This document shows, piece by piece, positions 53,501-64,000 of a stretch of DNA of 64,000 bases. Position 1 is the first letter of the stretch, and each line of letters begins with the position of its first letter. The notes under the pieces are model-generated. The model had not been told where the DNA came from. It did no database searches and saw only the letters and a program-made list of their open reading frames with translations. Origin of the DNA: Meghimatium bilineatum (taxonomy: Eukaryota; Mollusca; Gastropoda; Stylommatophora; Philomycidae); assembly GCA_034231615.1 (NCBI GenBank), contig CM067317.1, positions 20,295,379 to 20,359,378 on the forward strand, in the 5' to 3' direction. The position numbers were made by a program, and so were the translations under genes.

Positions 53501-56500
53501 TGATAATGCTCACTTAATCCTATTATTTTATAGTTATCTCAAGAATTTTCGTTGAAATTCTGCTTATTGCTTTCATGGAAAAAATTAGAGTACATTTTGA
53601 GCAAATTAAAATTTTACAATTTACTTTTCACTTAGTCACAACCGAGTTTGAATTTGATTGATTATCCTTACTATAATCGTGTGCATTTTGCAACTAAGAC
53701 TGTATGTTCTCATCATGTTTGCCGTAGTATACTCACTATTGTAACAATATTTCAATTGTTAAATATTGACAAAAGAATAATCGAATACCAAAATGAATCA
53801 CGCACACGTTACTCTATAATTACACATGCATTAAATAGATAGCAGAGCCAAGATGCGTGGAGGCTGCTTAAAAAAAATATCTTCCTAAGATAAGGATGGG
53901 TTTTAATTTTAAGCACAAACACATGTCTACGGTCTTGATAGACAGTGTTTATACTTCAATTACCATTCACCAAAAATCATGCCACAAATTTCCTTTAACT
54001 AAATTTAAATAAGAAAGTATATGAAAGTAGATATATTTTCAAAAAAGCCAATAACATAGAAATAGCAAAATCCAAAATTTCATAGCCAGTGACCTTAACA
54101 TTTACTAAAATTTTAGAAATTGGGCCTCCAAATTAGCCAATATGGCAACATAGCATGAGATTGGACAGTCAAGACGAATCGAATCCGCATTAGTATCTTA
54201 ACATAAAGTGTTTGTTGCAATGGATTGAAAATTTTAATCAATTATTCATAGTTCTCAAATTCGTTTCAGATTTATGTTGGGTCTAGCTGGCGTGCCATCC
54301 ATAATTCAGTTCATAGGTTTCTTCTTTTTACCCGAGAGTCCAAGATGGTTGATGAAGAAGGGATTAGAAAAACGCGCCAAAGAAGTTCTAGAGAAAATAA
54401 GGGGCACAAATAATGTTGATGATGAGATGAGCGAAATGAAAATGGAATTTGATGCAGAAAACGAAAACATATACAAAGGTAAGGATTATATACAGTAACA
54501 TTTCACATTTTTCTTGAAATGTTTGGGACTACCCCATGCTTTTTTAAAAATCTACACGTTGATCCGTCCAGAATACTTTGGCGTTAGTAATTTTCTATGT
54601 ACTATTTATATTTAATAGCTTAACTGTCCTTTCTAAAAGGTCTGATCGCACAAATGCATGCGGCGGAAGCTGAACCTCATGAAATGGCCGTCGGAGCATA
54701 GCTCGCTACCGCGTGGCCACAGAGCTAGATTTATTCATGAAAAGTTCAAATCTTTGTGTAAGGACGTGCATTACGTTTGTTGGTGATATTTTTCACTAAA
54801 GCACTGACTGATTTCAACAGACTGTCTTTGTTTACAAAACTTATAGTAATAGTTGCATGTAATCTTGTGTTGGTGCGATGATGATGTTAGAACTTCAAGG
54901 GAAGATTAGTTTATCATTCTTGCTCACTGTGCGAGGTGACGGAGCATGCGTTTCAGACTCCGATTTCTGCTTCTTTGGCATTCTATTTTATGGGCAATTA
55001 TTCTAGAACTTTGGCATTCCAATTTATGGGCAAGTATTCAAGACCAAAAACAACGCTCAGAAGAACATTTATGAATGAATTAAAATCAACAGGCATAAAT
55101 GCACAAGACCTGTAATCCCTAGCAACTGGCCGACAGACATGGAGAACTATGACATCCGCCCTACGTGCCAAACTTTGCAGAAGAGGAACTGACTGACTGA
55201 TTCAAGGACTTTGGCATTCTATTTTATGGGCTATTATTCCAGAACGTTTCCAAATCCCTGACGATTATTTTACTCAATGGGAAGTAGGGTACGTTTCCTG
55301 AGCCGGATAGTCTCCTACTTGGGGTGAGAAGTGTGGGGCATTGAGATTGCATGCGGAGACTTCAATAGCCACTCACAGAGTTAGTGTTATGATCATATTG
55401 ACAGGGGAGATGAGGATGAACATGAACTTATCTTTATCAACCAACCAATTGACTCCCTCATCCTTCTACTCTAGATCATAGCATACCTCCTCTACAAAAG
55501 ACCTGACATTCTACTCACGAAATTTGAAGTGTAGTGTCAATCGTGTTGTTGGAAAACATCTTGGAGGCAACAAGCACTGGCCAGTTATTCTGACTAGAAA
55601 ATAAATATATTAAAGAAAGCAGCACTTTCTCTACATAGAACTGCAAGAAAGCAAACTGGACAATGTACTGATATTACACCAGTGTACTAGCCAGAGACCT
55701 ACTAACGGCCAACAACATCAACAAAGTAGTCAATGAATTCTGTACATGTATATTACTAGCTGCTCGTAAACTATCGTACTAGCCATACTATACACACACC
55801 CTATCTCTCCGACACAGAGTCAGACATATAGGTCCTACATCGTTAATATAATAATCCATATTGTTTCTGCTGTTATTGCAGGAGAGTTTGTGTTCCTGAG
55901 AATAATGAAAACTCCTGCGGCACGAAGAGCACTTCTAGTCGGATGTGGGCTACAACTTTTTCAACAACTGTGTGGTATAAATACTGTAATGTAAGTTACT
56001 AAACGTGTGTAATATTGTTATGTAAGTTAATATATATCTGTAAACAGTTATGACAGTAGCTAGACAATAATATACACTCTTTTATAATATATACAAGTTT
56101 CTGCCGTCATTTACGTCATCATTTTGTTCCTCTCGTTCCATCTATATTATCGTCTTTGTGTACTTCCTGTTCGTAACCTTCCGGTATCTCACTACCATAT
56201 GTCATTTGGACACGCTTGTTGTGTATTCATTTCTACTAGTGGTATTTTTATATTTGTATGTTATGGAGCCGCGTTAGCCTAGTGGTTAGCGCACTAGCTT
56301 CGCATATGAGTGGTACCAGATTAATCCGAGAAGTAAAGACTGCGAGGGAGAGGAAATGTCTACCGCCCTCATTTGCAGAGCCTCTGAAATGTGAGATCGT
56401 TAACATCTCACACCCCTACGGCATTAATAAATGCTATGGGTTACTATACTTTTTTTTACTGTTATGTGCGTATCCTGAAAAAGGCATTTAGGTCCGAAAC

Positions 56501-59500
56501 GTCGATTATTATCCTGTGTCATTTGTAGTATTATATTCTGTGTTTTGTTGTGTATAATATATTAATTCATGTAGGCATCCGACAGTGATAGTGTGTTAGT
56601 TGTTTACCAGTAGAACTTCATTACCTGTCTCCCACGTGAGTATTACTATTATTTTCATTCTGTTCTACTAGCAGTACTACCTTTTATTGATTGTAATTAA
56701 TTAAACAAAGGTAGACACATATACGTAAGTAGAAATTAAGACAGATGATTATACTGCTGTGTAATTAAACATATTAAGTGTTTTATGAGTAGCTAGTTAG
56801 TCGATAAATCATCATCACTGAACACATGACGCATCCATAGGTGTTCCAATCTTCTCTCAACCACGAGTATATCCAAGCACACAAATAAATGTGACACCGT
56901 CAAACTTTGGCCTCCTACATCATCAAACCACTACTCACGAATACTGCCCGCGTGTATGATCCTGATCATGCTTATTGAGTCGATGAGTATGCAGACATGA
57001 GTTTCACTCTGTGTGCCTATCCAGTTCAAGGTCCTGGCCACTGCCATAATTTCCATTGTCATGCTAGTGACAGCGAAAGCTTCCATTCTCTTCTCCAATA
57101 GTCCCCGCTACACACAGAGTTGTAAAGGCTCACGAACTACGTAAACGTCTAACAACAAAACTATCAGTGTGTAAAACCACATCACGATTCTTGGAATTCT
57201 CACGCACCTCAGATACAACAGCAATAGGACAACTCTTCCTATACTCTGTATCAAGAGTTATCACCACCCGAAAGGAATTAAGACAATCTATGGAAACATT
57301 TAATCATTCCTCGCCATGTGCCACATACTCCAGTGAGCACACACTTTGTATAACTTCCTCAGCAAGACTGGTCCATGACTTTCCTCTCTTTAATCATCTA
57401 TCTTTCACACTCTGTATTTCAGTATGTAGTAGATGCTCTTTACAACGTTGATTTGGAGGTAGACTCTTCTCGACACAATTGTAGTCTATGTTCCGCAGTT
57501 GGACAGTCAAGTAAGAATCGCATTGCTCGTACAATGTGTCTCTCGCGTACCCAAGAATGGTACGGGGATAATGGAGAACCATATGGACGTCCAGGGCTTA
57601 GGAAACTGTTATGAAATTAAGAAAAGGGTTACAGAAATGGGTGTGAGCCATAATATGGATGAAGCAACAACAATTACAATCAAAGCTGTACTTAAAATAT
57701 AAAACAATTAAGCACCAGAGCAAGATGATCTTAGGTACGAGGATCTAAGCAGAAGAGTGTATGGGGAAATTGTCTAAATACACATGTGCAAACTTGATAA
57801 AAATTTGACAGCGAAAACTAACCAAATTCAGCTGTAATTATATTTGTCTTAAATTTAATGAAATTTTAAATTCTAAATAAACCTCCTAAATAATTAGGTA
57901 CTACAGTGCCACCATAATCAAAATGGCGGGCATCAGCGACGATTCAATGGCTATTTGGCTCGCGGCTGTCACAGCGGCTATCAACTTCCTGTTCACTTTG
58001 GTTGGCGTCTGGTTGGTTGAAAGAATAGGTAGAAAGAAACTTATCATAGGAAGTTTGTTTGGTAAGTATCTGGTTTTTCGAGGTTTGTTTGTTATGTATC
58101 GTGCTTTTGGACGTCTATTTTGATGTATCTAGTCTTCTGGATATTTTGTTTATTTGTTAACTGGTTCTTTGAATATGTGTTTGTTTGCTTGGTAAGTTTT
58201 TAGTTTTTATACTTGTATGATATCTTGTTTTATGGATGGGTGCTTGTTTGGTAAGTATCTGTGTTTATGACGTTTATTCGTTTGTTTGGCAAGTATTTAG
58301 TATTTAGACGTCTGTTTATGAAGTGAGCATCTGGTTTTTTGATGTGTGTTCCTTTTTCCCCCAGTAGGCCTCTATCTGATTATATACTTTGGGTGGCTGT
58401 TTGTTTGGTGAGTGGATTTTTTAATGTGTTTGTTTATTTGGTGAGTGTCCGGTTTAAAAAAAATGTTTGTTTGTCGCCGCACATATGACTGTATAACTTC
58501 AATACACCGAGGTTTTTGTATGTAAAATGTAACTAGAATTGATTTTGGATTAGATGTTCTGTTGCTATTTTAATCTTGAATAATGTAGTACTTTATTTTA
58601 CTACTAAGTCACGATGTACAGTTTGTACAATTCTCACTTTATATGATGTCTCTCTTATTAATTTGAGTTAATTGGAAATTCACACATTTTTCAAGTGCAA
58701 AGGAACTACTCAAGATCAAGTGCCACTGTTTATAATGAACACGTTAACAGTTCATATGGTATTTTAACATAAACGGCACGGAGGACAAAAGACATAGGAG
58801 AAACAAAATTACTCTGTGGCTATGACTTGATTGCACGGAAGACACTGATTGGAGATACTGCTACTAAACTATACTTCTTTGCTTAATGGCAACTTGCATG
58901 ATGAAATAGCAGACATGCTTGCTATCACAAGGGTGAAGATCATCTATTGTTTAACCCCAGGTAGATATCCATAAAAATAAAACCAAAAGATCCTTCAGGA
59001 TCACACGTAGGATATACTACATTCGGCGCATCAATATACACACAATCAAGATACACACGTAGGATATACTAAATTCGGCGCATCAATATACACACAATCA
59101 AGATACACACGTAGGATATACTACATTCGGCGCATCAATATACACACAATCAAGATACACAAGTAGGATATACCACATTCGGCGCATCAATATACCCACA
59201 ATCAAGATACACACGTAGGATATACTACATTCGGCGCATCAATATACACACAATCAAGATACAAACGTAGGATATACTACATTCGGCGCATAAATATACA
59301 CACAATCAAGATACACACGTAGGATATACTACATTCGGCGCATCAATATACACACAATCAAGATACAAACGTAGGATATACTACATTCGGCGCATCAATA
59401 TACACACAATCAAGATACAAACGTAGGATATACTACATTCGGCGCATCAATATACACACAATCAAGATGGACATGTAGGACTACTACATCGAATACATAA

Positions 59501-60269
59501 ACATATACAAAATCAACATACACACGTAGGAATAATATATTGGGTGGATCAACTTACACACAATCAAAATACACATGTATGAGTATTACATTGATACATC
59601 AATATACACACAGTCCTCAATCGATTTTTTTAGCGATGAGTGTGGTCAAACCTTGATAGGTCCAGTCTTTTATATTGCCTGTGGATGTACCCGGGATAGA
59701 GAATACAGCTGTGTTATGCACACTTGTCATTAAACTATAAGTTTAAACTTTAACTCCCCCCCCCCCTGTAAACTCCCTTGCAGCGCCAAAGCATAACGCG
59801 CATAACAACGTAAGATCACAATACACATGCAGTCATACAAGCATCTACACATGTTCTGGTAATTTAACTTTTGCAGGTACTTTGCTGAGTTTAGTGGTGC
59901 TTGCTGTAGCTTTTCAACTAGCAGCTATCAATTCCCCAGCGATAACTATGTTTGAATCTGGAGGCAACAATACAAAGTGTTCTTCTTATAGGTAAGCTTT
60001 AGCATCGTAATCATTGTCAATCAACTTTATCACTGAAATATCAATAATACTGTTTTGTACCGTATACTCTGCCGAAGACGGGTGTGTCGGGCCATTGGCG
60101 CAAATAAAACGGCGACACAACGCATTTCCATTTTCTGGACTACATCCTGCTGGAAATCTAGCAGGACCATCCTGCTAGATCCAGTGGGAGTTTGAGAATG
60201 AACGCAGAAGAAGAAGAAGTACCGTATACAATAAAGGTAGATAACTCTACTATTTTATTTAATTTAACC

Positions 60270-60317
<48 letters not shown>

Positions 60318-62171
60318 GACAAGGAATATTACAACAACAACGAACATTCCGTACAGGTATTGAAGTATCCTCAGTAACACAAACATATAACATCCGTATT
60401 CGTACTACAAAGGCTAGTAGGTCTTCTTGTATACATAAATAACATATAAACTACAATTTTGCTTCAAGTTGTAATAGCCCTTATTTCGATTGGTCCGTTC
60501 TCAGTGAATTGAGTACACAGTTTGAATGTCTTGACAAAATCGCATATTTTTTTCGAGACGCGGTTAGTCAAGTACGGAAAAACCCTTTTACATGGACTGG
60601 TTCATTCCCCGTTAGTTTCAAGAATTTTTAATTTATGCTCTTGGTTCCTACTTGAATTTAATTGTATTAGGATTTTAAAGAAAATTCACGATCCCTTTTT
60701 CAAAGGTCGTAGCTACCGGCCTGATCTATTTATCATGTTCATTTAGTCAATGATAAAGTGTACATTGTCCTTATCGTGTTCATTTAATCAATGAGAACGT
60801 GTACATTGATACAAGTTTGATGTTCACGCCAAACGATATACTTGTTACTAGGGCTGTACCGGATTCAAATTTTTGTTTGAAAATTATCCGGCCGGGGCCG
60901 GATTTATGAAGTGATTTCCGGCCGGAGCCGGAATTACAAATAGAAAAAAATAATTAAATAACGTACTACATCACGTGACTTAGGTGAGTGTAGTCATCTG
61001 TTGTGAATGATATGTAATCAGTGTCAGATATCATTGCTGCAATTTTTACCTTCAGACGTTTACACATTTCAGGAATGACATGTGCAGCAAAATACTTTCT
61101 TAAAGACAATTCATTTCTTTTTTCCATTGTATGCATCAACTCTCTGAAACCTGGTCGTTCCATTACTTGAAAAGGCTTCATATCTATGGCTATCATTAGG
61201 GTTAGGGCAACATGAATGCGTTTAGCATTGGTACTGTTGATGTCCCAAATTTTGGCCCGGTCCCATATCTGCACAATTGACGGCTGAGTACTGATGCATG
61301 CTTTGTGCAAACATGGTTCCAGATTCATCATAGATGTGGTCGCCAATACACTGGCCGCTAATGATACTTTCTTTTCCAGCATTTCATCATAACTTTTCCT
61401 GTGCATCAATCACAAATGGGTCTGCATTGATGATTTTGAGAATTCTTTGGGACGATCTCATCGTCCACTCGATAACTGTTTGTCACACAACTTACATATT
61501 ACCTTAGCTGAATCATCGTCTTTAACCTTGAAGTAATCCCAAACGTCGCTGTATAACTTAGATTGTGATGCCATTTTATTTTAATTGCAAGATCAAAGAA
61601 ATTTACGAAAATACGAAACAGTCAAGTCCCACAAACTCATGAAGTAATGCACCATTAAAATTCAAAATGAGTGTTTATTTCTTAAAATATTTACGTCAAC
61701 GAGAAATAGTAAACATGAAGTGCTACTGTGCTATTGTCTAAAATTCGGCTTGGCCTCATGAAACATGTACAGAAAATTCACGTGACTAAGCAACACAAAT
61801 CCGGCAAAAATGGGCGAAGCCGGATTTGTAAAAATGGCCGGATTCCGGATTTACCGGAACCGAAATCCGGTACACCCCTACTTGCTACAGATATGATATC
61901 CATAGTCGTATTAATAATATGTATCCTTTCAGGTGGTGTGAATCCTGCATTGATAATACTGACTGCGGGTTTTGTTATACTGGAAGCGTTGGTTCAATTA
62001 ACGGTTCTTGCCTGGCAGTAGATTCATCAGATGACGAGTTCTCGGCATACGGTCAATGCTCAAAGACACCAATTCCTGACAACTTTTCATGGACACAAGC
62101 CTTCTGCCCAACATCTTACTCATGGTTGGCTATATTTGGATTAGTACTCTACTTAATGTTCTTCGCTCCAG
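49882..62171 (+). CDS. SLC2A13-like: H+/myo-inositol cotransporter, SLC2A13/HMIT type (5' part, 7 exons, partial)
   Basis: Major-facilitator sugar transporter of the GLUT family, expected to import myo-inositol with protons across the plasma or endosomal membrane. Seven exons (49882-50521, 52850-53009, 54270-54478, 55882-55990, 57898-58061, 59877-59991, 61933-62171) join in phase to 545 codons and leave one base for the next exon, off-window. Seen: an acidic, poorly conserved N-terminal tail of about 105 residues with D-P-Y-L-L (54-58, a dileucine-like sorting signal); [17 protein letters not shown] in TM1; GRK after TM2; [27 protein letters not shown]; and the large Cys-rich loop between TM9 and TM10 ([17 protein letters not shown] ... 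FCPTSYSW), which separates HMIT from other GLUTs. Human HMIT is 648 residues; about the last 100 (PETKG end) are missing here only because of the window edge. Confidence 0.96.
50597..50860. repeat. 23 bp minisatellite in HMIT intron 1
   Basis: About eleven units of gatctagaaaaacttgattg plus tga, starting 75 bp after the exon 1 donor. Unit variants alternate cttgatt and cgttatt. Confidence 0.92.
50885..51140 (+). mobile_element. GAA-tailed SINE-like element
   Basis: Diverged copy: actaataatgacactgatct, ccatgctgaagtaggtcgtg, catcctgctaatctacagga, then gagaacgaac and a tail. Confidence 0.7.
51925..52487. other. GC-richer, CCAAT-bearing island in HMIT intron 1
   Basis: Distinct composition from its surroundings, with several CCAAT motifs and no coding match. 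Read on the minus strand it opens TGTGACGGTATTACACC, which resembles the start of some retroviral-type long terminal repeats, so a solitary fossil LTR is one reading; an internal promoter is another. Neither end is settled. Confidence 0.3.
52540..52740 (+). mobile_element. GAA-tailed SINE-like element, 3' part
   Basis: gctataaaccatgacacaat, ttccgttttt, ctctgcaggagtttgaaaac, gaagaaaa. It ends about 110 bp before HMIT exon 2. Confidence 0.65.
52850..53009 (+). CDS. SLC2A13-like: HMIT exon 2: TM4-TM5
   Basis: Acceptor tttccacag, donor gtaatc, 160 bp. Encodes [39 protein letters not shown] and [15 protein letters not shown]. The VPVYIAE and RG motifs are GLUT signatures. Split Arg codon at the end. 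Confidence 0.96.
54270..54478 (+). CDS. SLC2A13-like: HMIT exon 3: TM6 and cytoplasmic loop
   Basis: Acceptor tcgtttcag, donor gtaagg, 209 bp. Encodes [31 protein letters not shown] and an acidic loop rich in Glu and Lys. PESPRWL is the GLUT/HMIT loop signature. Confidence 0.96.
55025..55205 (+). mobile_element. LINE C-terminal fragment
   Basis: Reads [18 protein letters not shown], stop, [20 protein letters not shown], a conserved ORF2 C-terminal helix (L-A-x-D-R-x-x-W-R). Confidence 0.65.
55290..55790 (+). mobile_element. LINE endonuclease fragment
   Basis: [12 protein letters not shown] is the D-F-N block of APE-type endonucleases; downstream frames carry a T-P-D-like block and a [18 protein letters not shown] segment equivalent to the G-S-D-H-x-P block with key residues lost. 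Inactive. Confidence 0.7.
55882..55990 (+). CDS. SLC2A13-like: HMIT exon 4: TM7
   Basis: Acceptor gttattgcag, donor gtaagt, 109 bp. Encodes [20 protein letters not shown] then [16 protein letters not shown], with the TM7 QQ-x-x-GIN substrate-binding motif. Met codon split with exon 5. Confidence 0.96.
56266..56459 (+). mobile_element. tRNA-derived SINE family 1, internally deleted
   Basis: Head cgttagcctagtggttagcg and the same body and tail as 8320-8586, but lacking about 70 bp including the B box. Short direct repeat tgttatg at both sides. Confidence 0.85.
56465..56640 (+). mobile_element. Penelope-type terminal module
   Basis: cctgaaaaaggcatttaggt then ccgaaacgtcgatt, and 120 bp further gtagaacttcattacctgtc, the same two-block layout as 30575-30680. 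Directly follows a SINE. Confidence 0.5.
56790..57582 (-). mobile_element. I-like LINE fragment, third copy
   Basis: Minus-strand frames give [10 protein letters not shown] and [11 protein letters not shown] (57394-57582), aligning with RIILGCTRDT and LHSEIQKVKG of the 33555-35753 copy; the plus text gttagtcgataaatcatcat is its 3' end. Decayed; lies 315 bp before HMIT exon 5. Confidence 0.85.
57898..58061 (+). CDS. SLC2A13-like: HMIT exon 5: TM7-TM8
   Basis: Acceptor aataattag, donor gtaagt, 164 bp. Encodes [40 protein letters not shown] and [19 protein letters not shown] is the TM8-9 loop signature. Its donor TTTGTTTG/GTAAGTATC is echoed repeatedly in the following 380 bp. Confidence 0.96.
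58083..58450 (+). repeat. Degenerate minisatellite derived from the exon 5 donor
   Basis: Units resembling tttgtttggtaagtatctgg recur after the true donor at 58062, giving donor look-alikes at 58192 (GTAAGT), 58251 (GTAAGT), 58289 (GC form), 58408 (GTGAGT) and 58441 (GTGAGT). Confidence 0.8.
59003..59620. repeat. 52 bp minisatellite in HMIT intron 5
   Basis: Around nine close units of cattcggcgcatcaatatac, acacaatcaagatacacacg and taggatatacta, then two or three diverged units. Ends about 260 bp before exon 6. Confidence 0.95.
59877..59991 (+). CDS. SLC2A13-like: HMIT exon 6: TM9 and start of Cys loop
   Basis: Acceptor cttttgcag, donor gtaagc, 115 bp. Encodes [20 protein letters not shown] followed by [10 protein letters not shown] with an N-linked glycosylation sequon (NNT). 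Same position as LILALGFVLSA...NATCTRY of human HMIT. Confidence 0.94.
60065..60225 (+). mobile_element. GAA-tailed SINE-like element, 3' part
   Basis: acacaacgcatttccatttt, actacatcctgctggaaatc, a small internal duplication of the cctgctaga block, then gtgggagtttgagaatgaac and GAAGAAGAAG. Confidence 0.75.
60849..61880 (-). mobile_element. hAT transposon, internally deleted, with 8 bp target duplication
   Basis: 1,032 bp with inverted ends TAGGGCTGTACCGGATT and TAGGGGTGTACCGGATT, CCGG-rich subterminal sequence and flanks cttgttac (60841-60848) and cttgctac (61881-61888), an 8 bp duplication with one change. On the minus strand from 61574 it encodes a BED finger ([19 protein letters not shown], then H...H) and an N-terminal hAT transposase part ([20 protein letters not shown]). 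Two in-frame stops and loss of the catalytic and dimerization parts make it non-autonomous. Confidence 0.93.
61933..62171 (+). CDS. SLC2A13-like: HMIT exon 7: Cys-rich extracellular loop and TM10
   Basis: Acceptor tcctttcag, donor gtaaga, 239 bp. Encodes [46 protein letters not shown] and YLMFFAPG. The Cys spacing matches the HMIT loop. The next expected residues (MGPMPWTVNSEIYP) do not occur before the right edge. A hAT transposon ends only 52 bp before this exon. Confidence 0.96.
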
Positions 62172-62439
62172 GTAAGAAGGTTCAAGGTTATTCAGAATAT
62201 AAGATGAAAATATTACCCTTTCTTCTTTCATCCCGTTCTCTTGTTAGAGTCACACATTGACGTGGGTTTCTTAAATGAATTATACTGTGGTCACAAGTCC
62301 CCCAAGACACGGCCGTTATATCTTTTATTTAGTTAAATTTCTTTTGGTTGTGCGATACAGTTGACATTTCTGTAAAATATGATCTGTGTTTTGTGCAGAT
62401 TGTCCACACATATTTATCTCGTCAACTTCAAACATTCAA

Positions 62440-62760
62440 TAGGTGTGTTGTTTGAGTTTGTTGTGGTCTGTTCTCAATCTAAAAGTATGTTTTTTCCCCT
62501 TCCAAGCATGGGGATGGTGTAATTTATCTTTGCTGCATGGGTTATTGGAGTTCCATTCCATATTCATGGAACATTTGATGATGGAGTTTATTTCTGAATC
62601 CATACTGAATCTTCTATTGTTGCTGGCAGAGACTTCCAGTTTTGGCTAGCTGATCTGCTATTTCATTTCTCCTGATTTGTGAATGACCATTGGAGAACAG
62701 TTTATTTTGTTTCGTTGCTTAGTTGAGATATAAATGATTTTAAAGTTTTAAGTTGGAGTG
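62440..62760 (-). mobile_element. LINE fragment, RNase H end
   Basis: Minus strand reads NGHSQIRRNEIADQLAKTGS, the RNase H C-terminal block, then in another frame HHPHAWKGKKHTFRLRTDHN, the R-T-x-H-N start of the zinc region. It lies after HMIT exon 7. Confidence 0.7.
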
Positions 62761-62769
62761 CAGTTAGAT

Positions 62770-64000
62770 AATATTACTCTATAGTGGAAAAATAAAAATA
62801 TATGTTTTGTTTTGTTCCATTTTTAGCTGGCGTAGAAGATTATGAACTTCCACAACTTCATGCTTCGATAGCTGCCACTTATGTTGTTGTTTACTTACAT
62901 GTAACATGATCATATACATACTTCTTCCTGTATGCCGTTCTATTTTTGTAGCTTTTGTTTGTTATATGTCAATATGTTACGAGAATGTACACCTTCTCTA
63001 AAAATAGCACCCATATACTAGTTCTAACTTGACCCCCCCCCACCTCCCTGAATAAATGCTAAAGCTGTGCACCAACTAATGTTCAGGAATCAAGAGTTCT
63101 CGTAGCAACCTATTATTGTAATTACTTTCAGTGTGATTACATCACTGTTATTGTAATTACTATCAGTAACAAAATAGCCTGAACTTCAACAATCCGAATT
63201 TCATGTTAGCATACGCCATACTACAACCGAGATGAATATGATCGAATGGGACGTTGCTTACCACAATGAGACTTTAATATACTTACTATCAAGATCATAG
63301 CTATTAACCTATCTGCTTCGCAGAAATGGGGGATGCAGGAGTGTGGAGGTAGTTGAAAAACTAACACGTAAATCCCCGCATAATTCTCTATCATTAACCG
63401 TAGTCGTAACCTTCGATAACAGTTACCATGTTTTTCCGACATGCGACGTTATGCTTGAACTAGTTACGGACACGGCGTAGGTGGGCGGAACAACAAGGAA
63501 ACCTGTCGCAAGGACCAGAGTTGTGCCCTGATGTTGACGTCTGTTTCGGCGGCATTGGACTCGAAACACCATCGAGTCGAATGGCTGCTGGAACAGAGGG
63601 CGGATCACTTATGGGAATGCCCAACGTGCTGTTAGGCCCGTTTTCTAATCAAGAATCAAGAAGAGAACCACGCAAACCATGTAGATAATAATTTCTGATC
63701 ATTCTTTGTTCTTGTTTTCTTACTTCGTACTTCAAACTGCATTGCACGCTCCTTTTGTTCCTTGTTTGGTGCACACTTCTTCATTGTCTTCCCTCGTCCT
63801 TCATTCGTTTCTTTATAACCATTATAATCATGAATCTCATTGGTCAACTTCTTACTTCTTCCTCTCAACTGTCTGTCACTCAATTCTTCCAGGGCAATCA
63901 CATCTCATTTATGGACATATGCAACGCTCTGTTCCGCCCATTACTAGTGACAGTCATCCTAAAACATTCAAATACACGTTTAAAACATTCTTATTTGCAT
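62770..64000. other. HMIT intron 7, nothing recognized
   Basis: Searched for the expected next exon (GPMPWTVNSEIYP); not present. The 81-codon minus frame at 63656-63901 is Lys/Arg-rich and matches nothing I know. Confidence 0.5.

Noticed and set aside
54640-54740. Possible third tRNA-like SINE head on the minus strand
   Set aside because: The A-box-like gtggccacgcggtagcgag is suggestive, but the B box is poor and no second copy was found to define an element.
63656-63901. 81-codon basic minus-strand frame near the right edge
   Set aside because: Low-complexity Lys/Arg/Glu composition, no homology I can recognize, and inside an HMIT intron.

Overview
The window is AT-rich animal nuclear DNA, intron-rich and crowded with retroposons and DNA transposons. 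Both genes are close relatives of vertebrate genes, and the mobile elements (Penelope-like, several LINE types, tRNA-derived SINEs, hAT and TTAA-target MITEs) point to an invertebrate metazoan. I cannot name the phylum from sequence alone; a mollusc or an invertebrate deuterostome would both fit.

Two host genes lie head to head, and both run off the window. On the minus strand, 27022 down to 7, is the 5' half of a ubiquitin-specific protease of the USP4/USP11/USP15 family. Twelve exons join in phase to 469 codons: DUSP domain, first ubiquitin-like domain, a Ser/Tyr/Gly-rich linker built partly from two tiny in-phase exons, and the start of the catalytic domain with its Cys box. The catalytic His half is beyond the left edge. 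On the plus strand, 49882 to 62171, is the 5' part of an H+/myo-inositol cotransporter of the SLC2A13 (HMIT/GLUT13) type. Seven exons give 545 codons, including the Cys-rich extracellular loop typical of HMIT; the last roughly 100 residues lie right of the window. Nothing in the sequence links the two proteins functionally.

The 22.9 kb between the two start codons, and the introns, are mostly mobile-element debris. There are at least five kinds of LINE fragment, including a 2.2 kb minus-strand copy with RT and RNase H (33.5-35.75 kb) and two shorter copies of the same family. A Penelope-like element (29.94-30.68 kb) has inverted terminal repeats. A roughly 275 bp SINE-like family ending in GAA repeats occurs at least nine times, two copies with perfect target-site duplications. 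Two tRNA-derived SINE families are also present. DNA elements include a 1,032 bp hAT with 8 bp target duplication 44 bp before an HMIT exon, and a nested set of MITEs near 17.4-18.8 kb. Several minisatellites lie inside the introns, one apparently seeded from an exon-intron junction and carrying repeated 5' splice-site look-alikes.

No RNA gene, CRISPR array or microbial-type system was seen. I found no wholly new system. The most useful leads are the repeated linker exons of the protease, the splice-donor minisatellite, the transposon next to the HMIT splice acceptor, and the unassigned GAA-tailed SINE family.
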